Of a DNA stretch of 6,174 nt, positions 1-5,952 are shown in pieces. The stretch is taken from NCBI GenBank assembly GCA_035690905.1, contig DASSKA010000145.1:1-6174 (forward strand), given 5' to 3'. The DNA comes from DASSKA01 sp035690905. Lineage in GTDB: Bacteria; Actinomycetota; Actinomycetes; Propionibacteriales; Nocardioidaceae. The notes below the pieces were generated by a model that saw only the letters and a program-made list of their open reading frames with translations, was not told the origin of the DNA and did not search any database. Numbering within the stretch: position 1 is the stretch's first letter; every line of letters begins with the position of its first letter. The translations under genes were made by a program, and so were the position numbers.

Positions 1-93
1 CGACCCCGGGCGGCGGCCGAGCTCGCGGGTGTCGAGCACGAGCGGCGCTCTCGGGTCGAGACGCACGGTGGAGTCACTTCCGTCATCGGGCAC
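1..93 (-). CDS. yceD: DUF177 / YceD family protein, N-terminal fragment (partial)
   Basis: This is the first 31 codons of a gene that runs off the left edge. The visible peptide contains the run LDPRAPLVLDTRELGRRPG, which I recognise as the N-terminus of actinobacterial DUF177 proteins. The family is linked to 23S rRNA maturation and usually sits directly upstream of rpmF (ribosomal protein L32), followed in actinobacteria by rnc and mutM; those would lie outside the window. The GTG at 93 is the farthest upstream start, since an in-frame TGA lies at 102-100, but it has no clear Shine-Dalgarno sequence. A second in-frame GTG at 66 has GGAAG about 10 bases upstream and starts just before the conserved LDPR, so it may be the true start. 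A candidate promoter lies at 160-189. The family call is firm for such a short fragment because the motif is distinctive; the function is inferred from the family. Confidence 0.8.
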   Translation of the reverse strand, partial: MPDDGSDSTVRLDPRAPLVLDTRELGRRPGS

Positions 94-159
94 AGCAGAT
101 CACGGTCGCCGCTGACCGGGACGGGTGCTCCGGACCGACCAAGCGACGAACCGCCCTCT

Positions 160-189
160 AGGGTACCGGCACGGGCCGGTCTCGGCCAA
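160..189 (-). promoter_or_regulatory. Candidate sigma-A promoter for yceD(-rpmF)
   Basis: Reading the minus strand, a -35-like TTGGCC (189-184) is followed after 18 bases by TACCCT (165-160), which fits the actinobacterial TANNNT -10 pattern. Transcription would begin near 153 and leave a leader of about 60 bases to the GTG at 93. It lies in the 140-bp gap after sepIVA, where a new start for the yceD-rpmF pair makes sense. The extended element ATTGGCC is also found in the rpmB promoter. No experimental support is available; in such a GC-rich genome TTGGCC alone is weak evidence. Confidence 0.4.
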
Positions 190-193
190 TTCA

Positions 194-216
194 GGCGTTC
201 GGCGCCCCGGGGCGTC
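194..216 (-). other. GC-rich inverted repeats after sepIVA, possible terminator
   Basis: Between 17 and 40 bases past the sepIVA stop there are two overlapping inverted repeats: a perfect 12-bp palindrome CGCCCCGGGGCG (203-214) and a GGCG/CGCC stem with a 5-base loop (194-206). They share bases and cannot both form. There is no T-run after them, only TGAATT, so a classical intrinsic terminator is not shown. High-GC actinobacteria often have terminators without T-tracts, so weak termination or 3'-end protection of the sepIVA transcript is possible. Chance occurrence is also possible at this base composition. Confidence 0.25.
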
Positions 217-233
217 CCAAGGACCGGTGGAGC

Positions 234-743
234 TCACCCCTCCAGGTGCTCCGGAAGCACGATCTTGTCGGCCTCCTCCGGGGTCAGCGAGGAGAGCGCG
301 GTGCGCCCGGCCAGCCGCTCCCGGCCGCGGCGCACCGCCTCGATGGTGCGCTCGAGCGTGATCTCGAAGTTCGCCAGCTTCTGGTCGACGTAGTCGTCGG
401 TCTCGTGCCGCAGCCCCTCGGTCTCGGCGTGCGCCTGCTCCAGCACCTCGTCCGCCCTGCGCTTGGCCAGCCGGAACACCTCGGTGTCCGACGTGATGCG
501 CTCCCGGTCCTCGCGGGCGTCGGCGATGATCTGCTCCGCCTCCCTGCGGCCATCGTCGACGATCCCGTCCCGGTCGGCCAACACCTTCTGCGCGTCGGAC
601 AGAGCGGTGTCGAGTCCCTCCCGGAGCTCCTCGAGCATGGCCAGCAGCTCCCCCCGGTTCACCACGGCCGACGCCGACATCGGCATCGACCGGGCCCCCT
701 CGACCACCCGCCGGATCTCGGCAAGCTTGGCGTGCACGTCCAC
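234..743 (-). CDS. sepIVA: SepIVA-like DivIVA-family coiled-coil septation protein (short form)
   Basis: A 169-residue acidic, charged, cysteine-free protein with no signal peptide or membrane segment. Residues 1-60 match the N-terminal part of mycobacterial SepIVA (Rv2927c family): LAEIRRVVEGARSMPMSA, then VVNRGELL and DAQKVLADRD. About residues 62-112 form a heptad-rich helix (EAEQIIADAREDRERI). The C-terminal signature follows at 114-144: ETDDYVDQKLANFE, then TIEAVRRGRERL. In mycobacteria SepIVA is a cytoplasmic DivIVA-domain protein that acts at the septum and in the subpolar envelope-growth region and is needed for division; the role here is inferred from that. The mycobacterial protein is, from memory, about 245 residues, so this one lacks most of the central coiled-coil repeats. 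The GTG start has AAAGG at 754-750, six bases upstream. Its place between coaD and yceD supports the call, because Rv2927c also lies beside the DUF177 gene. Confidence 0.82.
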   Translation of the reverse strand: MDVHAKLAEIRRVVEGARSMPMSASAVVNRGELLAMLEELREGLDTALSDAQKVLADRDGIVDDGRREAEQIIADAREDRERITSDTEVFRLAKRRADEVLEQAHAETEGLRHETDDYVDQKLANFEITLERTIEAVRRGRERLAGRTALSSLTPEEADKIVLPEHLEG

Positions 744-879
744 TGTGGACCTTTCTGGTTCGAACGTTTCGACAACCCGCGTCGAAGTGCCCTCCGGCCC
801 GCTGCTCGACGGCCCGTCTCCCCCGGCACCCGAGACGGCGGCACTGCCGCAGTATGACGATACGTCGCCCGAGGTCAGA
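744..879. other. 136-bp coaD-sepIVA intergenic region with hairpins
   Basis: This gap is long for an otherwise compact unit. Transcribed leftward, it holds a possible promoter close to the coaD stop (851-878), a short GCGGC-AGT-GCCGC hairpin (850-838), and a stronger stem CCGTCTC/GAGACGG of 7 bp with an 11-base loop (838-814). Nearer the gene is the 8-bp palindrome GTTCGAAC (758-765) inside a near-palindromic 13-mer (760-772). No open reading frame here looks real. The 7-bp stem could end coaD transcripts or be part of the sepIVA leader; it has no T-run, so the sequence does not decide. Confidence 0.4.
851..878 (-). promoter_or_regulatory. Candidate promoter for sepIVA
   Basis: On the minus strand CTGACC (878-873, five of six bases matching TTGACC) is followed after 16 bases by CATACT (856-851, four of six bases matching TATAAT). 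The predicted start near 844 gives a leader of about 100 bases before the sepIVA GTG. The region is noticeably less GC-rich than its surroundings around CGTATCGTCATACTG, as expected for a -10 region. It begins only one base past the coaD stop codon. The call rests on pattern only. Confidence 0.35.
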
Positions 880-1374
880 TCACCTATTGCTGGCGCCGCG
901 CTCGGCGAGCCGGGCGGTGAGCCGGGCCAGCACCGAGGGCGGGACGAGCGAGGACACGTCGCCTCCGAAGGCAGCCACCTCCTTGACCAGGCTGGAGGCC
1001 AGGAAGGAGTACTCCGGGCTGGTCGGCACGAACACCGTCTCGATGCCGGCCAGGCTGGAGTTCATCTGCGCCATCTGCAGCTCGTAGTCGAAGTCGCTGA
1101 CGGCTCGCAGCCCCTTCACGATGGCGTGCACGCCGTTCCGCAGGCAGAAGTCGGTGAGCAACCCCTCGAAGGAGTCGATGGTCACGTTGGGGTAGCCGGC
1201 GCACACCTCGGTGAGCATCTCGATGCGCTCCTCCGCGGTGAACAGCCGCTGCTTGGACCGGTTCACCCCGACGGCGACGACCACCTCGTCGAACAGCGCG
1301 GAGGCCCGGCTCACGATGTCGATGTGGCCGTTGGTCACCGGGTCGAACGAACCCGGACACACCGCTTTGCGCAT
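880..1374 (-). CDS. coaD: Phosphopantetheine adenylyltransferase (PPAT)
   Basis: A complete 164-residue enzyme, the usual length for CoaD (about 155-165). It transfers AMP from ATP to 4'-phosphopantetheine to make dephospho-CoA and pyrophosphate, the next-to-last step of coenzyme A synthesis in the cytosol. It belongs to the nucleotidyltransferase superfamily. The ATP-binding signature CPGSFDPVTNGH is at 6-17, with the TxGH-type TNGH at 14-17. Lys41 lies in the phosphate-binding loop. IVKGLRAVSDFDYELQMAQMN (85-105) holds Arg90 and the pantetheine-site residues. The second nucleotide motif is SFLASSLVKEV at 123-133, with Lys131, where many homologues read ISSS. The ATG has a strong Shine-Dalgarno AGGAGG at 1384-1379. 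rsmD ends 40 bp upstream, the widespread actinobacterial rsmD-coaD pairing. All catalytic motifs are intact, so an active enzyme is expected. Confidence 0.97.
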   Translation of the reverse strand: MRKAVCPGSFDPVTNGHIDIVSRASALFDEVVVAVGVNRSKQRLFTAEERIEMLTEVCAGYPNVTIDSFEGLLTDFCLRNGVHAIVKGLRAVSDFDYELQMAQMNSSLAGIETVFVPTSPEYSFLASSLVKEVAAFGGDVSSLVPPSVLARLTARLAERGASNR

Positions 1375-1377
1375 CCA

Positions 1378-1385
1378 CCCTCCTC
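1378..1385 (-). promoter_or_regulatory. Strong ribosome binding site of coaD
   Basis: On the minus strand GAGGAGGG lies 3 to 10 bases before the coaD ATG at 1374, the best Shine-Dalgarno match in the window. It decides the start: a competing ATG at 1387 is in another frame and belongs to a shadow reading frame. The strong site suits a gene set 40 bp from its upstream neighbour, which cannot rely on stop/start coupling as rsmD does. Confidence 0.7.
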
Positions 1386-1414
1386 ATAGGCGGCCTCCCC
1401 CGCCGGCCCGAGGC

Positions 1415-1993
1415 TCAGGTCCGCTGACCCGGGCCTGCTGCGTGACCGTACCAAAGCGTGGTCTCGCCGTACCTGCGCGAACGGTCCGCCACGCACCCGG
1501 ACGGCCACTGCGGCCCCGCGTCGCGGGCCGAGCGCTCCACCACGACCAGCGCGTCGGCGATCAGCCAGCCGTTGCCGACCAGCAGCGCGAGCACCTCCTC
1601 GACCTCGGCGCCGGGCAGGGCGTACGGCGGGTCGAGGAAGACGATGTCGTACGGCGCACGCGGCAGACGTGCCAGGGACCGGTCCACCGGGCTGGCCTCC
1701 ACCTCGACGCCCTGGAACCCGAGCGTCGCGGCGTTCTCCTTGATCAGCGCGGCGGTGCGCCGGTCCTGCTCCACCAGCGTGACCAGCCCGGCGCCGCGCG
1801 AGCGGGCCTCGAGGCCCACGGCGCCCGACCCGGCGTACAGGTCGAGGAACCGCAGCCCCGCCACCGAGCCGAGCGCGGAGTCGACGGCGGAGAACAGCGC
1901 TTCCCGGACCCGGTCGGAGGTGGGCCGCGTCGACGTACCGCGCGGTGTCTTCAGCCGGCGTCCCCCCGCGGTGCCGGCGATGATCCTGGTCAC
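1415..1993 (-). CDS. rsmD: 16S rRNA (guanine(966)-N2)-methyltransferase RsmD
   Basis: A complete 192-residue protein, typical of the family (about 185-200). It is a class I SAM-dependent methyltransferase that modifies G966 (E. coli numbering) in helix 31 of 16S rRNA on assembled 30S particles. The N-terminal IIAGTAGGRRLKTP and the substrate segment RPTSDRVREALF (23-34) are diagnostic. SAM motif I is FLDLYAGSGAVGLEA (49-63), with an acidic ribose-binding position in VTLVEQD (71-77). The catalytic motif IV is DPPY (121-124), the N2-guanine class signature. The GTG start overlaps the recG stop (GTGA, 1993-1990) and has no strong Shine-Dalgarno of its own, which points to translation coupled to recG. 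The same frame stays open far into recG, but the family N-terminus begins at this GTG, so longer versions are artefacts. coaD follows 40 bp downstream. Confidence 0.95.
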   Translation of the reverse strand: MTRIIAGTAGGRRLKTPRGTSTRPTSDRVREALFSAVDSALGSVAGLRFLDLYAGSGAVGLEARSRGAGLVTLVEQDRRTAALIKENAATLGFQGVEVEASPVDRSLARLPRAPYDIVFLDPPYALPGAEVEEVLALLVGNGWLIADALVVVERSARDAGPQWPSGCVADRSRRYGETTLWYGHAAGPGQRT

Positions 1994-4215
1994 GCCTTGC
2001 CCAGGAACGCGGCCTGGTCCGCCTCGTCGAGACGCCGGATCTCTGCGGCCAGCCCCGGGTGGCCGGCCAGCCCGGGGTCGTCGGCCACCAGCGCGGTCGC
2101 CGCCTCCCGCGCCTCGGCGATCACGTCCTCGTGCCGGAGCACCGACAGCAGCCGGAGGCTGGAGCGACGGCCCGACTGGCTGGCGCCCAGCACGTCGCCC
2201 TCCCGGCGCTGCTCCAGGTCCACCCGGGACAGCGTGAAGCCGTCGCTGGTCGCCGCCACGGCGTCCAACCGGCTGCGGGCCGGGGAGCCGGCCGGCGCCC
2301 GGGTCACCAGCAGGCACAGCCCCGGCCAGCGGCCCCGCCCGATCCGGCCGCGCAGCTGGTGCAGCGCCGAGACGCCGAACCGGTCGGCGTCCATGACCAC
2401 CATCACCGACGCGTTGGCGACGTCGACACCGACCTCGATGACCGTGGTGGACACCAGCACGTCGATCTCGTCGCCGGCGAAGGCCCGCATCACCGCGTCC
2501 TTCTCCTCGGCCGCCATCCGGCCGTGCAGCACGGCGACCGTCAGTCCCTTCAGCGGACCGTCGGCCAGCATCGGCGCCAGCTCCTCGACCGCGGCCGGCG
2601 GCGCCTGCTCCGCGTCGCCGGCGGCCGGCTCCTCCTCGTCGTCCCCGGAGCCGGAGCCGCCGTCGATGCGGGCGCACACCACGTAGGCCTGCCGTCCCTC
2701 CGCGACCTCCTCACGCACCCTTGCCCAGGCCCGGTCGAGCCAGTCGGGGTGCTCGAGTGCGGGCACCACGGTGGTCTGCACGGCCGCGCGGCCGGCGGGC
2801 AGCTCGGTGAGCGAGGACGTCTCCAGGTCGCCGAACACGGTCATCGCGACCGTGCGCGGGATCGGGGTGGCGGTCATCACCAGCACGTGCGGTGGGGTCT
2901 CGCCGGCCTTCGCGGTCAGCGAGGCGCGCTGCTCGACGCCGAAGCGGTGCTGCTCGTCGACCACCACCAGTCCCAGGTCGTGGAAGGCCACCCGCTCCTC
3001 CAGCAGCGCATGCGTGCCGATCACGATGCCGGCGGCCCCGGAGGCGACGTCGGCAAGCACCTCCTTGCGCGCGGACGCCGTCAACGAGCCGGTGAGCAGC
3101 CCGACCCTGGTGCCGTCCTCGGCACCACCGAGCATGCCGCCGGCGGCAAGGTCGCCGAGCATCGCCGTGATGGATCGGTGGTGCTGCTGCGCCAGCACCT
3201 CGGTGGGCGCGAGCAGTGCCGCCTGCCCGCCCGAGTCGACCGTCCGGAGCATCGCCCGCAGCGCGACCACGGTCTTGCCCGAGCCGACCTCGCCCTGCAG
3301 CAGCCGGTGCATCGGGTGACCGGCGGCGAGGTCTGAGAGGATCTGCTCGCCGACGGTGCGCTGCCCGGCGGTCAGCTCGAACGGCAGCCGCGCGTCGAAC
3401 CGGTCCAGCAACCCGCCGTCCCGGCCGGTCCGCGGCGCGGCGTCCAGCCGTTGGAGCTGCGCGCGTCGCTGGGCCAGCACCGCCTGGGTCACGAAGGCCT
3501 CCTCGAACCGGAGGCGCTTCTGGGCGGCGGCCTTCTGCGCCCACGAGTCCGGCCGGTGGATCTGCTCGAGGGCCGGCCGGGCGCCAAGCAGGCCGCGCTC
3601 CGCGCGCAGCTGCTCCGGCAGCGGCTCGGGGACGTCGTCGAGCATCGCGAGCGCGAGCTCGATGGCGTCCTGGATCGCCCAGGACTGCACCGTGGAGGTG
3701 GCCGGGTAGATCGTGAGCAGGTTCGGCAGCAGCTCCCACGCGGCATGCGCCTCGGCCTCGCCGCTGTCCGGGCTGGCGGCGCCGAAGATCTTGCTCTCCG
3801 GGTTCACCAGCTGCCACCGGTTGCGGAAGGTCCCCACCTTGCCGGAGAACAGCCCGGTGGTGCCGGGCACCACGGTCCTCGCCCGCCAGTCCGCGATGTT
3901 CTTGCGCTTGTCGAAGAAGGTGAGCGTCAGCTCGTCGCGCTCGGTGCTCACCACCACCTCGAGCCGGTAGGCCCAGCCGCCCCGCCTTCGGTCCTGGTAG
4001 GGGATCTGCTTGGCCGACCTCACCCGGGCGATGACGGTGATGTGCTCGTCGAGGGTGAGGTCGCCGAGGTCGCTGAGCGACCCCTTGTCGACGTACCGCC
4101 TCGGGTAGTGCCGCAGCAGCTCGCCCACGGTGCGGTAGCCGAAGGCCTTCTCGATCTTGGCCGCGCCCTTGCCGGCGACGGCCGAGAGCTTCGAGTCCCA
4201 GGTGACCAGTGGCAT
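1990..4215 (-). CDS. recG: ATP-dependent DNA helicase RecG
   Basis: A 741-residue complete superfamily 2 helicase that remodels stalled replication forks and Holliday junctions. Residues 1-160 form the wedge/OB region. The helicase core follows: Walker A GEVGSGKT (308-315), motif Ia APTEVLAQQH (336-345), TGS (375-377), THALL (401-405), Walker B DEQH (420-423), motif III TAT with PIPRT (448-454), VLHGRM (562-567), motif V TTVIEVGVDVANA (590-602) and motif VI QLRGRIGRG (620-628). A TRG-like region follows at 666-682 (DLEQRREGDVLGASQSG); its Gln680 is kept, but it reads RREGD where E. coli has RGPGE. Between the two RecA-like lobes, residues about 518-546 are an acidic, Gly/Ala/Pro-rich spacer, probably disordered. 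The ATG has AGGAA six bases upstream (4226-4222). The gene starts 12 bp after the kinase gene and overlaps rsmD by four bases, so it is an internal operon member. All ATPase residues are present. Confidence 0.97.
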   Translation of the reverse strand: MPLVTWDSKLSAVAGKGAAKIEKAFGYRTVGELLRHYPRRYVDKGSLSDLGDLTLDEHITVIARVRSAKQIPYQDRRRGGWAYRLEVVVSTERDELTLTFFDKRKNIADWRARTVVPGTTGLFSGKVGTFRNRWQLVNPESKIFGAASPDSGEAEAHAAWELLPNLLTIYPATSTVQSWAIQDAIELALAMLDDVPEPLPEQLRAERGLLGARPALEQIHRPDSWAQKAAAQKRLRFEEAFVTQAVLAQRRAQLQRLDAAPRTGRDGGLLDRFDARLPFELTAGQRTVGEQILSDLAAGHPMHRLLQGEVGSGKTVVALRAMLRTVDSGGQAALLAPTEVLAQQHHRSITAMLGDLAAGGMLGGAEDGTRVGLLTGSLTASARKEVLADVASGAAGIVIGTHALLEERVAFHDLGLVVVDEQHRFGVEQRASLTAKAGETPPHVLVMTATPIPRTVAMTVFGDLETSSLTELPAGRAAVQTTVVPALEHPDWLDRAWARVREEVAEGRQAYVVCARIDGGSGSGDDEEEPAAGDAEQAPPAAVEELAPMLADGPLKGLTVAVLHGRMAAEEKDAVMRAFAGDEIDVLVSTTVIEVGVDVANASVMVVMDADRFGVSALHQLRGRIGRGRWPGLCLLVTRAPAGSPARSRLDAVAATSDGFTLSRVDLEQRREGDVLGASQSGRRSSLRLLSVLRHEDVIAEAREAATALVADDPGLAGHPGLAAEIRRLDEADQAAFLGKA

Positions 4216-4227
4216 GAGGGATTCCTA

Positions 4228-5859
4228 CTACTCGACACCGACCAGCAGCGGGTACCGCTGCTGACCGCCCTCGTAGACGCTGACATCGACCATCGGGTGC
4301 TTGACGGAGAGGTACGACGCGCAACGGTCGGCCAGCTCCTCGCCTCCGGCGCCGGCCACCACCGTCACCAGCTCCCCACCACCACCGAGCAGCCGCTCCA
4401 GCACGTCGACGGCCACGCCGTACAGATCCTCGCCGACCACCGCGAAGTCTCCCTCGATGACGCCGAGCACGTCCCCTGGCTCACACGTGCCGGCGGTCGT
4501 GATCGCCCGGCGGGTGGCGACCGTGACCGCGCCGGACCGGGCGTGCCGTGCCGCAGCGGTCATCTCGACCACGTCCTCCTCGAACGTGCGCTGCGGGTCG
4601 TGCACCGCGAGCGCGGCCAGCCCCTGGACCTGCGCGCTGGTCGGGATCACCACGACGCGCACCCCTTCCGCTTCCGCGGCAGCGGCCGCGGACTCCGCCG
4701 CCGGCACGACGCTGCGGTCGTTGGGCAGCAGCACCACCTCGGCCGCGCCGCTGTCCAGCGCGGCGGAGAACAGCGTGTCGGCCGACGGGCGTCGTCCGGG
4801 TCCGGCGGGCAGCGCATGCGCACCGGCGTCGGAGAACAACGCGGCCAGCCCCTCGCCGGCGGTGACCGCGATCACGGCGCGGCCGGTTCGCGCCCCGAGC
4901 CGGGCCGCCTCCTCCAGCGCGGTGACCCGGATCCGGTAGGGGCGGCCGGCCTCGACGCCGGCCTCCACAGCGGCCCCCGGGTCGGTGACGTGCACGTGCA
5001 CGTTCCACAGGCCGTCACCACCCACCACGACCAGCGAGTCCCCGAGCGGCGCCAGCTGCCGGCGCAGCTCGGGCAGCTGCGCATCGTCGGCGCGCAACAG
5101 GTACATCACCTCGTAGAGCAGCCCTTCGCCCGCGGGCCGGGGTGCCGCGTGTCTCGCCGGGTCCCGGACCTGTCCCGCGGGTGGGCGCAGCGGGGCGGGC
5201 TCACCGGTGACCAGGGCGCGTGCGGCGTCCAGCACCACGCACAGCCCGCGCCCGCCCGCGTCGACCACGCCAGCGTCGTGCAGCACCGCCAGCTGCTCCG
5301 GAGTGTGCTCCAGCGCCTCAGCGGCCGCGTCGGCCGCGGCGACCACCACGTCGCGCAGGTCGGCCTCTGGCCGGTCGGCCGCCCGGCCGGCCGCGTCCGC
5401 GGCGGCTCTGGCCACGGTGAGGATGGTGCCCTCCACCGGCTCGCCGACCGCGGCGTAGGCCTCCTCGGCGGCGAGAGCCAGGCCGTCGGCGACACCGCGG
5501 GCCAGGTCGTCGACGTCGGCGAGCCGTCTGGCCAGCGCCCCGACCAGCTGGGCGGTGATCACCCCTGAGTTGCCGCAGGCGCCGAGCAGCGCGCCGCGGG
5601 CGAGCGCACCCAGCGCGGCGGCCGGGCCCTCGTGGCCGTCGGCGAGCACGGCCCGCATCTCGTCGCGAGCCGACCGGGCGGTGAGCAGCAGGTTGGTCCC
5701 GGTGTCCCCGTCCGGGACCGGGTAGACGTTGAGCGCGTCCACCTCGTCGCGGGCGGCGTCGAGGGCCGCGGCCGCCGCGTCCACGAAGCGGATCAGCGCG
5801 GTCACGTCGATCGCGGCGGCGCGGCGCCCCGCGTCGTACACCTCGGACTGCCGGGTCAC
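4228..5859 (-). CDS. DAK2 (DhaL-type) domain kinase, YloV/FakA-like
   Basis: A 543-residue cytosolic protein of the YloV/FakA family. In Staphylococcus FakA phosphorylates a fatty acid held by a DegV-family FakB partner; the actinobacterial substrate is inferred only. Domain 1 (about 10-215) is DhaL-type. It has NVYPVPDGDTGTN (44-56) with Mg-binding Asp50 and Asp52, GACGNSGVI (93-101), PVEGTILTV (141-149) and VVDAGGRGL (198-206). A Pro/Arg-rich linker spans about 218-245. The middle domain (about 247-320) carries LWNVHVHVTDPGAAVEAG with His288 and His290, the paired histidines that bind zinc in FakA. The cysteine of that site appears to be Glu250 (LLYEVMYLL). The C-terminal domain (about 325-543) has GPGRRPSAD (353-361) and VVLLPNDRSVVPAAE (375-389). 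The GTG start is preceded by GGAAGG (5874-5869). The frame stays open to an ATG at 6030, but that extension lacks family similarity and runs into the rpmB leader. No fakB-like gene is in the window. Confidence 0.9.
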   Translation of the reverse strand: MTRQSEVYDAGRRAAAIDVTALIRFVDAAAAALDAARDEVDALNVYPVPDGDTGTNLLLTARSARDEMRAVLADGHEGPAAALGALARGALLGACGNSGVITAQLVGALARRLADVDDLARGVADGLALAAEEAYAAVGEPVEGTILTVARAAADAAGRAADRPEADLRDVVVAAADAAAEALEHTPEQLAVLHDAGVVDAGGRGLCVVLDAARALVTGEPAPLRPPAGQVRDPARHAAPRPAGEGLLYEVMYLLRADDAQLPELRRQLAPLGDSLVVVGGDGLWNVHVHVTDPGAAVEAGVEAGRPYRIRVTALEEAARLGARTGRAVIAVTAGEGLAALFSDAGAHALPAGPGRRPSADTLFSAALDSGAAEVVLLPNDRSVVPAAESAAAAAEAEGVRVVVIPTSAQVQGLAALAVHDPQRTFEEDVVEMTAAARHARSGAVTVATRRAITTAGTCEPGDVLGVIEGDFAVVGEDLYGVAVDVLERLLGGGGELVTVVAGAGGEELADRCASYLSVKHPMVDVSVYEGGQQRYPLLVGVE

Positions 5860-5896
5860 CGCCTCACCCCTTCCGCGCCTCGGAGCGGTCCGTGCC

Positions 5897-5902
5897 ACAG
5901 TA
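5897..5902 (-). promoter_or_regulatory. Weak -10 candidate for the kinase-recG-rsmD-coaD operon
   Basis: TACTGT on the minus strand fits TANNNT and lies in the least GC-rich stretch upstream of the kinase gene (CACTACTGTGG). Transcription would start near 5890 and leave a leader of about 30 bases. No convincing -35 hexamer is found 16-19 bases further upstream, where the sequence is GGC-rich. A promoter is expected here because the adjacent gene is divergent, but this exact site is a guess from composition. Confidence 0.28.
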
Positions 5903-5952
5903 GTGCGCCGGGCCGCCCGGCCGCCGCGATCGGTGCCGGGCCCGGCGGCCGA

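Noticed and set aside
1994..2677. Longer rsmD reading frame extending into recG
   Set aside because: The frame is open, but the RsmD fold begins at TRIIAGTAGGRRL just after the GTG at 1993; the upstream part is Arg/Gly-rich shadow of RecG.
1211..2686. A 491-codon plus-strand open frame across coaD, rsmD and recG
   Set aside because: The product is Ser/Arg/Pro/Thr-rich low complexity, crosses three real genes in antisense and has no motif; it is a GC-driven shadow.
2711..4324. A 537-codon minus-strand frame overlapping recG in another frame
   Set aside because: Arg/Ala/Gly-rich translation without domains, covering sequence fully explained by RecG in the correct frame, including all helicase motifs.
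3451..5568. A 705-codon plus-strand open frame opposite recG and the kinase gene
   Set aside because: It lies antisense to two well-supported genes, has a biased His/Gly/Arg/Gln/Val composition with no domain I recognise, and spans the recG-kinase junction. Long antisense frames are expected at this GC content because stop codons are rare.
5935..5946. 12-bp palindrome GCCGGGCCCGGC in the divergent region as an operator
   Set aside because: Pure G/C palindromes of this size are common by chance here, several similar ones occur nearby, and nothing ties it to a known regulator.
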